A DNA stretch of 33,134 nucleotides from Planctomycetota bacterium (GTDB lineage Bacteria > Planctomycetota > Planctomycetia > Pirellulales > UBA1268). Below the pieces are notes generated by a model. The model was not told where the DNA came from. It saw only the letters and a program-made list of their open reading frames with translations, and ran no database searches. Each line of letters opens with the position of its first letter. Position 1 is the first letter of the stretch. The stretch covers positions 1 to 33,134 of the forward strand of contig VGYP01000005.1 of NCBI GenBank assembly GCA_016872955.1. The letters are read 5' to 3'. Positions 1 through 6,896 of this stretch are shown piece after piece. The translations under genes and the position numbers were made by a program.

Positions 1-178
1 GGGATGCGCAAGCCTTGCGGCCAAGCTGATCGCCGGTCGTGCGGGTCCTGCCGGGGCGGACCTTCTCCGGCGGACTGACCGGGCGGCGAGCGACGATACA
101 CTGAGGGCCGACGGGCTCGAGGTGCAGCCCGCCGGTCGCACGCCCGTCGACGGGAGACACGCATGGCCCGCTGGGTGA
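1..178 (+). CDS. possible 3' end of an upstream gene, cut by the window edge
   Basis: The second forward frame is open from the left edge to a TGA at 176-178 (58 codons) and would overlap the start of the next gene by 16 bases. The conceptual product (beginning CASLAAKLIAGRAG) is Ala/Arg-rich. About three quarters of third codon positions are G or C, which is compatible with coding in this genome but not strong. I recognise no family. An alternative is that this is simply intergenic DNA; a weak promoter-like pair (75-102) lies inside it. Confidence 0.2.
   Translation, partial: GCASLAAKLIAGRAGPAGADLLRRTDRAASDDTLRADGLEVQPAGRTPVDGRHAWPAG
75..102 (+). promoter_or_regulatory. weak sigma-70-like promoter for the TPR-like gene
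   Basis: CTGACC (75-80) and TACACT (97-102) are separated by 16 bases and lie about 60 bases before the ATG at 163. Each hexamer matches consensus at four of six positions. It is the best candidate before the first complete gene, but chance occurrence is quite possible. Confidence 0.25.
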
Positions 179-978
179 GCCGAGGCAATCGTTTTCACGC
201 CGTCGCGGCGCTGGCCGTCGCGACCGGCTTCGGCAGCGTGGCGGTGGCCGCGCCGACCGGTGCCGAGCCCTCGCTCGCCCGCGTCTATGGGGTCGGTGTG
301 CACGCCTACTACTCGGGCGCTCACCAGCGATCGTACGACGATCTCACGCAGGCGATCGAATCGGGCAGCAAAGACCCGCGGGTCTGGTATTTCCGCGGGC
401 TCGCTGCCCGCAAGCTCGGCCGCTTCGACGAGGCCGAGGCCGACTTCTCGACGGCGGCAGACCGCGAATCGGAGGCCGTGGCCGCGTGGGACGTGGCGCG
501 CTCGCTGGAGCGGGTCCAGGGGCTTGATCGGATGGCGATCGAACGCCACCGGATGCGGGCCGGCGTCGCCAAGCAGCAGAATCAACTCCGCCGGTACGAG
601 CGACGGTACGTCGAGTCCGATCGGCGGCAGCCGGAGGTGCAGCGGCAGATCAGGCCCATGGCGCCGGCGAACGACCCGCTCAACCTGTTTACGGAGGGCG
701 TGGACGAACCGGCGGAGGACGACGTGCCCGAACCGGTGGCACCCGGACCCGCGGACGGCGGTGCCCGGCAGGTTGCGGACCCCCCGGCGGAGGAGCCTGC
801 CGGGGACGAGCCGTGGGCGGAGGACGACGTGCCCGAACCGGTGGCACCAGGACCCGGGGGCGGCGGTGCCCAGCAGGTTGCGGACCCCCCGGCGGAGGAG
901 CCTGCCGGGGACGAGCCGATGGCGGAGCGGGAAGTGCCGCCGGCAGACGCCCCGTCATCGGAGGTCTTCCTGGAGTAG
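163..978 (+). CDS. secreted TPR-like protein with acidic Pro-rich C-terminal tandem repeat
   Basis: 271 residues. The N terminus reads as a signal peptide: basic n-region, then an Ala/Val-rich stretch to about residue 30. Residues 38-105 form two helical pairs resembling tetratricopeptide repeats, with the pattern VWYFRGLAARKLGRFDEAEA; such repeats normally mediate protein-protein contacts. A basic, Gln/Arg-rich helix follows (130-160). Residues 184-253 are two near-identical 35-residue Pro/Glu/Asp-rich units, each beginning AEDDVPEPVAPGP. The ATG at 163 has GGGAGA (152-157) five bases upstream. The gene ends nine bases from the stop of the convergent DUF423 gene. No enzymatic domain is visible; a periplasmic or envelope adaptor role is inferred only from the signal peptide and the TPR-like segment. 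Confidence 0.75.
   Translation: MARWVSRGNRFHAVAALAVATGFGSVAVAAPTGAEPSLARVYGVGVHAYYSGAHQRSYDDLTQAIESGSKDPRVWYFRGLAARKLGRFDEAEADFSTAADRESEAVAAWDVARSLERVQGLDRMAIERHRMRAGVAKQQNQLRRYERRYVESDRRQPEVQRQIRPMAPANDPLNLFTEGVDEPAEDDVPEPVAPGPADGGARQVADPPAEEPAGDEPWAEDDVPEPVAPGPGGGGAQQVADPPAEEPAGDEPMAEREVPPADAPSSEVFLE
712..921 (+). repeat. two-copy 105-bp tandem repeat inside the TPR-like gene
   Basis: The segment 712-816 is repeated almost exactly at 817-921, keeping frame (35 codons each). Differences are few, for example ADGGAR versus GGGGAQ in the encoded unit. High identity at the DNA level suggests recent duplication or ongoing copy-number variation. Confidence 0.9.
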
Positions 979-986
979 GCCGGCTG

Positions 987-1373
987 CTACCGAATCCTGG
1001 ATGCCGCCGTCGTCAACAGGGCCCAGCCTGCGATCAGCAAGACCCCGCCGATCGGAACGATCGCCCCGAGGGGCTTCCAGCCGGAAAGAGCCAGTGCCGC
1101 CAGACCGCCGCAGAAGATCGTGATCCCGGCTGCGAAGCAGGCCGTGGTTGTTGCGAGCAGGGTGGCTGGAGATCGCGACCGCGCGGCCAGCAGGCCCGTT
1201 GCGACGAGTGCCAGCGCGTGATCCATCCCATAGCGGCAGGCTGTCTCCCAGTTGTCGGCTCGGCCCGTGGCGGCGAGCGTCGTCTGGAGCCCGTGAGCGC
1301 CGAAGGCACCCGCCGCGACAGCGATGCCACCGAGCAGGCAGCCGGCCACAAGGCTGACTCGGGCGATGGGCAT
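987..1373 (-). CDS. DUF423 family small integral membrane protein
   Basis: 128 residues with four hydrophobic segments (about 5-25, 45-65, 72-95 and 98-122). The N-terminal GAFGAHGLQ with a later MDHALALV matches the DUF423 (YwdK-like) family, whose function is unknown and whose usual length is 120-130 residues. The start ATG (1371-1373) lies two bases after the stop of the secretin gene on the same strand, so the two are probably cotranscribed and perhaps translationally coupled. The larger open frame continues through the secretin gene in another frame and is ignored. The family call is confident; the role is unknown. Confidence 0.85.
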   Translation of the reverse strand: MPIARVSLVAGCLLGGIAVAAGAFGAHGLQTTLAATGRADNWETACRYGMDHALALVATGLLAARSRSPATLLATTTACFAAGITIFCGGLAALALSGWKPLGAIVPIGGVLLIAGWALLTTAASRIR

Positions 1374-1375
1374 GC

Positions 1376-4213
1376 TCAGGGCTCCCGCGTGCCCAGCAGG
1401 CGTTCCTCTTCCTCTTCCTGGATGATGATCCGCGGGGTGACCATCAGCATCAGGCTGTCGGTCGTGCGACCGAGCCCGACGTTCTTGAAGAGCCGGTTGA
1501 TGTAGGGAATCTTCGACAGGATCGGCACGCCGTATTCGTTGCGGCCCTCGCGGAGCCGCTTGATGCCGCCCAGCAGCACGGTGCCACCGTCGGGCACGCT
1601 GACGGTGGTGGTCACCGTCGTGAAGATGAACTCCGGCAGCTGGATCGTGGTGCCGTTGGACTGGACCTCCAGTTCCCGATTGGCCGCCTGGCTGCCCGTC
1701 ACCCCTGCCAGTTCCTCGACACCGGGCACGTCGAGGTCGGCACCGGACTTCTCGTCGGAACTCTTCGACTTCGTCGACCGTGAGCCCTCGAACTGGAAGA
1801 CCTCGACCTTGCCGATCTGCGAGAAGAACGGCACGAGCGTCAGCCGCACGAATCGGCGATCGTTGGAGACGACGGCCTGGACGTTGACGGCCGTGCCCTC
1901 GTTGAGCACCGTGATCACCGGCTGCTGGGCGGCGGCGAAGTCGCCCACCACCGGGGTCACCGCGGTCACGAACGGTCGCTGCCGGGTGTCGGACACGAAG
2001 GCCTGCTGGCCGTTGAAGAGGGTCACCTTCGGTGCCTGCATAACGTTGGACCGCGTGTTGCCCTGGGCGGCCTGGATCAGGAAATAGGCCTCGATGTCGG
2101 AGAGGATCGCGAAGCCGAAGTTGGCCGCCGAGGTGGCCGGATCGGGGAGGCCCGGAAACTGCGGCGGTGTGGCGCTCGCGAAGCTGTTCTGTCGGAAGGG
2201 GATCGAGAAGTAGCTCGAGCCGCTGCGCCGGTACGGGTTCAGGCTCTGGGGCGTGATGGCGCCACCGCCTGCACCTGGCGCACCAGCGCCGCCCGCCTGA
2301 TTCTGGTCCTGGGGCCCGACGGCGACGCCCGGATTTCCCGAGTTGTCGAGGCCGATCACCTGCGACCGGCCGCCGGGGATCGCCTGCAGGCCCAAGGCGT
2401 AGGGTGAGACGGATCCGTTGCCCTGGGTCGGCACCGCGGTCATGTTGAGCGGCTGATTGACGCCGCTCTGGATGTTGAAGTCGAAATCGACGCCGATCCG
2501 CTCGAAGAACGTGTCGTTGAGCGTGATGAAGCGGACCTCGATCGTGACCTGGAGATCCTGGAGCCGCCGCAGCTGCTCGAGCAGGTCGGCGATCTGATCG
2601 TGCACCTCCTGCGTCTGGCTGATGACGAGGCTGAGGTTGGTCTCGAACGGCCGGATCGCGCCGGGGCCACCGACCGCATCCCATGTCTCGGCCGAGACAG
2701 TGCTCTGAATCAGGTCGATGAGGGGTTGGAAGTTGAGTTGCCCGCCGCCTGGCGATGGCGGACCGAATGGGATCGCCGGGGTGCTGCCCGTCGTGGCGGG
2801 ACGGCCACCCCCTTGGATTTGGGCCAGCGAGGTCGCTGCCAGCGCGGCTTCGCCACCGGCCGCCACCTGGTTGATGCCCGCCGGGGCGGGCCCGACCTGG
2901 ACGGCCAGGGAGTTGCGGAGGGCGGCTTGCTCGTAGCCTTCCCGCAGGGCACCGGCGATGCCGAGGCCGTCGGACGAGAAGTTGGGAATCGGCATCACGA
3001 GGTCGGCCACAGGGTAGGTGACGGCGTAGATGTCGCCCTTGACCAGGCGGGGGCTCGTGACCTTGAGCACCTCGTCGCGGACCACGTAGCCGAGGTGCAG
3101 CGGCTCCAGGAGCAGCTTGAGCGCGCTCTTGAGTGAAATCGGCTGGTCGAGGGAGAGCGTGACCGGCGTGTCGCTGCGAATCGCCTCCTGGTCGAGCCCC
3201 ACCATGTCGATGTGGATGGCGACGCCCGCCTGTTTGGCCAGCGAGTCGAGCACGAGCGCGAGCGGCTGCTCGCGAAAGGTCGGCTGCACCTTCTCCTGGA
3301 GTTTCTTCTGGATCGCCAGTTCGGCGGCCGAGATGCGGCTGCGGCCTTCGGCCATTTTTTCCGTGCGGGTCTTGGTCAGTTCCGTCCAGTCTCGCGTGTT
3401 CGGGAACTCGATCGAGCCGGCCATGGGGCGGGCCGAGCGGGCCACGTCCTCGACCGAGTCGAGGAAGCCGGCCTGGTTGCCGTCGTCGATCGACCGCTGG
3501 GCGTCGAGCCGACGGATCGTGCGGCTCTGGGCGAGCAACTGCCGGACAACCGAATTGTCGGGATCGAGTTCGCCGGCCTTCTTGGCGACGGCCTCCGCCT
3601 CGGGGTAACGCTGCTCGTTGACCAGCGAGTTGTACTCCTCGACGAGCAGGGCGATCCGCTGGTCGATCTCGACCCGGCGGGTGCGGCGGCCCTCGATCTC
3701 GGCCTCGACGGTCTCGTTGCGACGTTCGAGCGCGAGTTCGGCGCGACGCTTGCCGGTCACGTCCTCGATCTCGCGGCGGCTGCGCTCGATCCGGCGGAGG
3801 AGCCGGTCGCGAGCCTCCGCGGAGAGCGGCTGCTGGTCGATGCCCGCGGCGACCTGGTCGAGGAGGTCGAGGGCGTCGGCGGGCGACTTCTGGGCCAGTC
3901 GCTTGGCTTCCAGTTGCCGGGCTGCGACCTCGGCCGAGACGCGGGCCAGCAGCAGGCCCTCGGGCTCGTCGCGAGAGGCGGGTGGAAGCGTCGCGCCGGA
4001 GCGCTGTGCCGCCCGACGAGTCGCCGGCTCGGCGGCGGCCCGCTCGACGGCCTCCGCGATCACCCGCCGTGCATCGGGCTGGACGGGGGCGGGCGACGGC
4101 AACTCCTCGTCGGCCTGTGGAACCCGTAGGCCGAGCACCAGAACGGCGAAGATCGTCGCGGCCGTCATGCGGCGAACGCGGCTGCCGGAGACCGCGGCTT
4201 GGGCACGGGGCAT
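1376..4213 (-). CDS. secretin (type II/III secretion or type IV pilus secretin superfamily)
   Basis: 945 residues, probably an outer-membrane channel. The N terminus has a basic region and a hydrophobic stretch (18-31), a probable signal peptide. Residues 50-290 are Arg/Glu-rich helices, likely coiled coil. Residues 310-400 form a short secretin N-domain-like unit ending YPVADLVMPIP, and 520-580 a second N-domain (LQDLQVTIEVRFITLND). The beta-barrel region is about 700-930, with the hallmark VSVPDGGTVLLGGI (871-884) and KIPYINRLFKN (901-911). The tail after VTPRIII is acidic (EEEEE). The ATG at 4213 has AGGA at suitable spacing; an internal ATG at 4168 is possible but lacks one. No secretion ATPase or pseudopilin is nearby, so the exact system is unknown. 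Large parts are paralogous to the 1547-residue protein at 26596-31239. Confidence 0.9.
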   Translation of the reverse strand: MPRAQAAVSGSRVRRMTAATIFAVLVLGLRVPQADEELPSPAPVQPDARRVIAEAVERAAAEPATRRAAQRSGATLPPASRDEPEGLLLARVSAEVAARQLEAKRLAQKSPADALDLLDQVAAGIDQQPLSAEARDRLLRRIERSRREIEDVTGKRRAELALERRNETVEAEIEGRRTRRVEIDQRIALLVEEYNSLVNEQRYPEAEAVAKKAGELDPDNSVVRQLLAQSRTIRRLDAQRSIDDGNQAGFLDSVEDVARSARPMAGSIEFPNTRDWTELTKTRTEKMAEGRSRISAAELAIQKKLQEKVQPTFREQPLALVLDSLAKQAGVAIHIDMVGLDQEAIRSDTPVTLSLDQPISLKSALKLLLEPLHLGYVVRDEVLKVTSPRLVKGDIYAVTYPVADLVMPIPNFSSDGLGIAGALREGYEQAALRNSLAVQVGPAPAGINQVAAGGEAALAATSLAQIQGGGRPATTGSTPAIPFGPPSPGGGQLNFQPLIDLIQSTVSAETWDAVGGPGAIRPFETNLSLVISQTQEVHDQIADLLEQLRRLQDLQVTIEVRFITLNDTFFERIGVDFDFNIQSGVNQPLNMTAVPTQGNGSVSPYALGLQAIPGGRSQVIGLDNSGNPGVAVGPQDQNQAGGAGAPGAGGGAITPQSLNPYRRSGSSYFSIPFRQNSFASATPPQFPGLPDPATSAANFGFAILSDIEAYFLIQAAQGNTRSNVMQAPKVTLFNGQQAFVSDTRQRPFVTAVTPVVGDFAAAQQPVITVLNEGTAVNVQAVVSNDRRFVRLTLVPFFSQIGKVEVFQFEGSRSTKSKSSDEKSGADLDVPGVEELAGVTGSQAANRELEVQSNGTTIQLPEFIFTTVTTTVSVPDGGTVLLGGIKRLREGRNEYGVPILSKIPYINRLFKNVGLGRTTDSLMLMVTPRIIIQEEEEERLLGTREP

Positions 4214-4292
4214 ACTTCGAAGTTCCTGGGCGGAAGAGTCCTCGGGGCGGGGAGAAGTAGCCGCGGCCTCGATCGCGGGTCAAGCCCACGTA

Positions 4293-4309
4293 TTGATCGG
4301 GCCAATCAA
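4293..4309. promoter_or_regulatory. imperfect palindrome in the secretin upstream region
   Basis: TTGATCGG and CCAATCAA flank a single G, giving seven of eight paired positions. It lies about 80 bases upstream of the secretin start, in the 182-base gap after the PAS-GAF-receiver gene, and is more AT-rich than its surroundings. It could be an operator; nothing else supports this. Confidence 0.25.
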
Positions 4310-4354
4310 CGGAAACGCGGCAAACTGGGATGGCGAGGGGAGGCGGTCCGGGCC

Positions 4355-4373
4355 GCCGCGGGCATGCCGCGGC
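4355..4373 (-). terminator. GC-rich hairpin after the PAS-GAF-receiver gene
   Basis: GCCGCGG, loop GCATG, CCGCGGC: a perfect 7-bp stem 22 bases beyond the stop codon of the minus-strand signalling gene. There is no T-tract on the minus strand after it, so termination is uncertain. Confidence 0.3.
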
Positions 4374-4395
4374 CCGCCGCTCGCCGTGCGGCCCG

Positions 4396-5943
4396 TCAGC
4401 CGCGGGCGACCGGCGCGGAGCGGCGCGCGATCGCCTTCTCGACCGTGTTGAGAAGCTGGTCGATGCGAAACGGCTTGAAGAGCACGAGGTCGATGCCCGC
4501 CTGCCGGGCCTTGACGATCGAATGGCCCGGGTCGTACCCGAAGCCGGTCATCAAGACGAGCGGCACGGGATCGAGCACGTCCTGCAACCGGAGCAGCAAC
4601 TGGTGGCCGCTCATGTCGGGCAGCCGGATGTCAGAGATGATCACGTCGTAGGCGTCAGCCCCGACGGCCCGCACCATCGAGACCGCCTCGCCTCCGTCGC
4701 GGGCCGTCTCCACGGTGCAGCCGCACCGCTCAAGGAGCGCATGGGCTGCGGCCCGCACCTGCTCGTCGGAGTCGACGACGAGGATCCGTCGGCCTTCGAG
4801 GGCCGGCCGCCTACCGGCATGCCGGCGCTGGGCCTGGGCCGCGCTGGGCGCCATCCGCTCGCCCACCCGCTGGATCACCTGTTTGATGTCGCGGGCATTT
4901 CGCAGGATTCGCTGCAGCCGGGCCACGACGTCGGCATCGTGGCCGATGTACTTCTCCATCACGCCTACGGCGTCGTTGAGGATGTCATCCACCGGCAGGG
5001 CGACCGCGCCGTGGATCGCCTCGATGCTCTCGGCCGCCGTGGAGGCCTTTTCGGCGACCAGCAGTTCCAAGGTGTTGAGGGCCGCGGCGACGTCGCGGGC
5101 GAAGATCTCCAGAAACTGCAGGTCGGTGCCGGAGAATCCGCCAGGCTCCGGGCTTTCGACGTTGAACGTGCCGATCACGTTGCCGTGTAGCAGCAAGGGC
5201 ACCGTCATCGAGCCCTTGGCCCCTTTGCAGCCTTCGAGGTAGAGCGGATCCTTCGTGGTGTCGGTGCAGGTGTAGCTGCGACCGGTGGCGGCGACGTAGC
5301 CCGTCACGCCGTTGCCCTTCTCGCGGGCGAACAGGACGCGGGCCTCGGCCTCCGGCTGCATCCCCTCGGCCAGCAACTTCTCGAGCCTGCCGGTCTGACG
5401 GTCGAGCAGCCGGATTTCGAGCACGTCGAACTTCAGCAGGTCTTTGGAGTAGTGCAGGATGTTGCTCTTGAGCAGCTCGATCCGCTCGTCGACGGTCATG
5501 TCGGCCAGTTCGGTCGGCGACAGGTCGGCCAGCGTGCGACCGGCGGCGTGGATCGCCGCCCGTTTCTGCTGCTCGAGCATTGCGTCGGTCACGTCTCGGA
5601 CGGCGATCACGCTCCGGTCGGACCGGTCGCCGGGCGACTCGGCCGCGAAGGCGGCGGAGGCCCGCACGTCGAAGTAGCGATTGTCCGCGGTGCGGAGCGT
5701 GCCGCTCGCGGCCCGGCCGTCAGCGATCGCCCTGCGGAGGGCCTGCGCCTCGGGCTCGGGCAGGTCGAGTGCCGTGAAGAAATCACGGCCCACGGCGCGA
5801 CCGCCACACCAGGCCACGAAGGGGGCGTTGGCCCAGCGGACTTCGGAACTCCGGCCGACCACGGCGACGCCGTCGGCGATGTGCGACACGATCTCGCGAT
5901 CGAGCCGTGATGAATCGTCCGTTCCTGCCGGGGGCGCCGTCAC
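4396..5943 (-). CDS. PAS-GAF-receiver signalling protein with a DHp-like helix pair but no ATPase domain
   Basis: About 515 residues, soluble, with no membrane segment. Numbered from a TTG one codon upstream: a PAS domain spans 18-120 (VRDVTDAMLEQQ at its end) and a GAF domain about 155-295 (KGSMTVPLLLHGNVIGTFNVES). A helical pair at 303-365 contains AIHGAVALPVDDILND and RILRNARDIKQVIQRV, in the layout of a histidine-kinase dimerisation domain (candidate His312). A receiver domain follows at 385-505 with acidic D392/D394, phospho-acceptor D439 (IISDIRLPDMSG), T467 and K491 (LFKPF). No N, G1 or G2 boxes of a kinase ATPase domain are present. GTG at 5941-5943 is preferred because GGAGAG lies six bases upstream; TTG at 5946 is possible. 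Transcribed divergently from sdhC. Confidence 0.85.
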   Translation of the reverse strand: MTAPPAGTDDSSRLDREIVSHIADGVAVVGRSSEVRWANAPFVAWCGGRAVGRDFFTALDLPEPEAQALRRAIADGRAASGTLRTADNRYFDVRASAAFAAESPGDRSDRSVIAVRDVTDAMLEQQKRAAIHAAGRTLADLSPTELADMTVDERIELLKSNILHYSKDLLKFDVLEIRLLDRQTGRLEKLLAEGMQPEAEARVLFAREKGNGVTGYVAATGRSYTCTDTTKDPLYLEGCKGAKGSMTVPLLLHGNVIGTFNVESPEPGGFSGTDLQFLEIFARDVAAALNTLELLVAEKASTAAESIEAIHGAVALPVDDILNDAVGVMEKYIGHDADVVARLQRILRNARDIKQVIQRVGERMAPSAAQAQRRHAGRRPALEGRRILVVDSDEQVRAAAHALLERCGCTVETARDGGEAVSMVRAVGADAYDVIISDIRLPDMSGHQLLLRLQDVLDPVPLVLMTGFGYDPGHSIVKARQAGIDLVLFKPFRIDQLLNTVEKAIARRSAPVARG

Positions 5944-5990
5944 CAACCACTCTCCGTCGTGTCAGACGTCACCGCGACTCGACTGTCAGG

Positions 5991-6020
5991 AGTATAAAAT
6001 CGGTGTCGGTGGTGAGACAA
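5991..6020 (-). promoter_or_regulatory. sigma-70-like promoter for the PAS-GAF-receiver gene
   Basis: Read on the minus strand, TTGTCT (6020-6015) and TATACT (5996-5991) are 18 bases apart and about 50 bases upstream of the start codon. It matches four and five of six consensus bases. Confidence 0.5.
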
Positions 6021-6032
6021 ACCGGCCCGCCG

Positions 6033-6060
6033 TTGTCGGATGGGCCGCGGTTCCTATACT
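6033..6060 (+). promoter_or_regulatory. sigma-70-like promoter for sdhCAB
   Basis: TTGTCG (6033-6038) and TATACT (6055-6060), spacer 16, lie about 70 bases before the chosen sdhC start. The two divergent promoters have nearly identical hexamers, and their -35 elements are only 12 bases apart. Confidence 0.5.
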
Positions 6061-6130
6061 GGTCTTGGATGTGGCGGCCGTTGGTGTGGAGATGCCCGTC
6101 CCCCCTCGGAAGTCTGCGAGACTATCGCTC

Positions 6131-6892
6131 GTGAGCGAGACCCCGCCGTTCCTCGAACGCCACCAGTTCCTCATCTACAGGCTCTTCTCGCTGGCCGGCC
6201 TGGTTCCGGTCGGGGCCTTCTTAGCGGTGCACCTGCTGACCAATGCGTCGGTGCTCGGCGGCGCGGCATCGTTTCAGTCGCGGGTCGACCTGATCCATTC
6301 GCTCGGCCCGCTCCTGGTGCCGGTCGAAGTGGCCTTCATCTTTCTGCCGATAATGTTTCACGCGGCAGTCGGGTTCGTGATCATCGCCAATGGCATGCCG
6401 AATGTCGGCTCCTACCCGTACGTGGGCAATGTTCGGTACGCCCTGCAGCGTGCCACCGGCATGGTCGCCTTCGCCTTCATTGTGTGGCACATTATCCAGC
6501 TTCACTGGCTGGGCGCTCCCCTGGGAGGCGGGCAGTTCGACCCGCACTACGCCACGAGCACGGCCGCCGTAGCGCTGCAGCCCACGTGGGTGACGATCCT
6601 GTACGCGATCGGCATCCTGGCGGCGGTGTTCCATTTCGCCAACGGTCTCTGGACGCTCGGCATCACCTGGGGAATCTGGACGAGCCCGGCGGCCATGCGG
6701 CGGGCCAACGTGATCAGCATCGTCGTCGGCGTGGGGCTGGCGGCCGCCGGCCTGGGCGCACTCGGCGGCATGAGGGCCGTCGATGTGGAGCAGGCGCGAG
6801 CCGTCGAGACCTGGATGCACGAACAACTCGAGCGGCAGCAGCCGCCGACCGCGGAGCCTGCGCCGGTGGCCGCCGCCCGCAAGGAGGACTGA
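6131..6892 (+). CDS. sdhC: succinate dehydrogenase cytochrome b558 subunit
   Basis: Membrane anchor of the succinate:quinone oxidoreductase, about 253 residues with five hydrophobic helices. Four histidines at 34 (FLAVHLLTN), 77 (IMFHAAVG), 120 (IVWHIIQLH) and 168 (AVFHFANGLW) sit in successive helices, as expected for the axial ligands of two hemes in the B. subtilis type. The start is uncertain: GTG at 6131 gives the family-like beginning SETPPFLERHQF, whereas ATG at 6092 adds 13 residues and has GGAG directly abutting it. The C terminus beyond about residue 215 is a soluble Gln/Pro/Ala-rich tail. The stop is four bases before the sdhA ATG. Confidence 0.9.
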   Translation: MSETPPFLERHQFLIYRLFSLAGLVPVGAFLAVHLLTNASVLGGAASFQSRVDLIHSLGPLLVPVEVAFIFLPIMFHAAVGFVIIANGMPNVGSYPYVGNVRYALQRATGMVAFAFIVWHIIQLHWLGAPLGGGQFDPHYATSTAAVALQPTWVTILYAIGILAAVFHFANGLWTLGITWGIWTSPAAMRRANVISIVVGVGLAAAGLGALGGMRAVDVEQARAVETWMHEQLERQQPPTAEPAPVAAARKED

Positions 6893-6896
6893 CGTC

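Noticed and set aside
6092-6130. ATG start for sdhC at 6092
   Set aside because: The added 13 residues (MPVPPRKSARLSL) are not family-like, and GGAG abuts the codon with no spacing; it remains possible.
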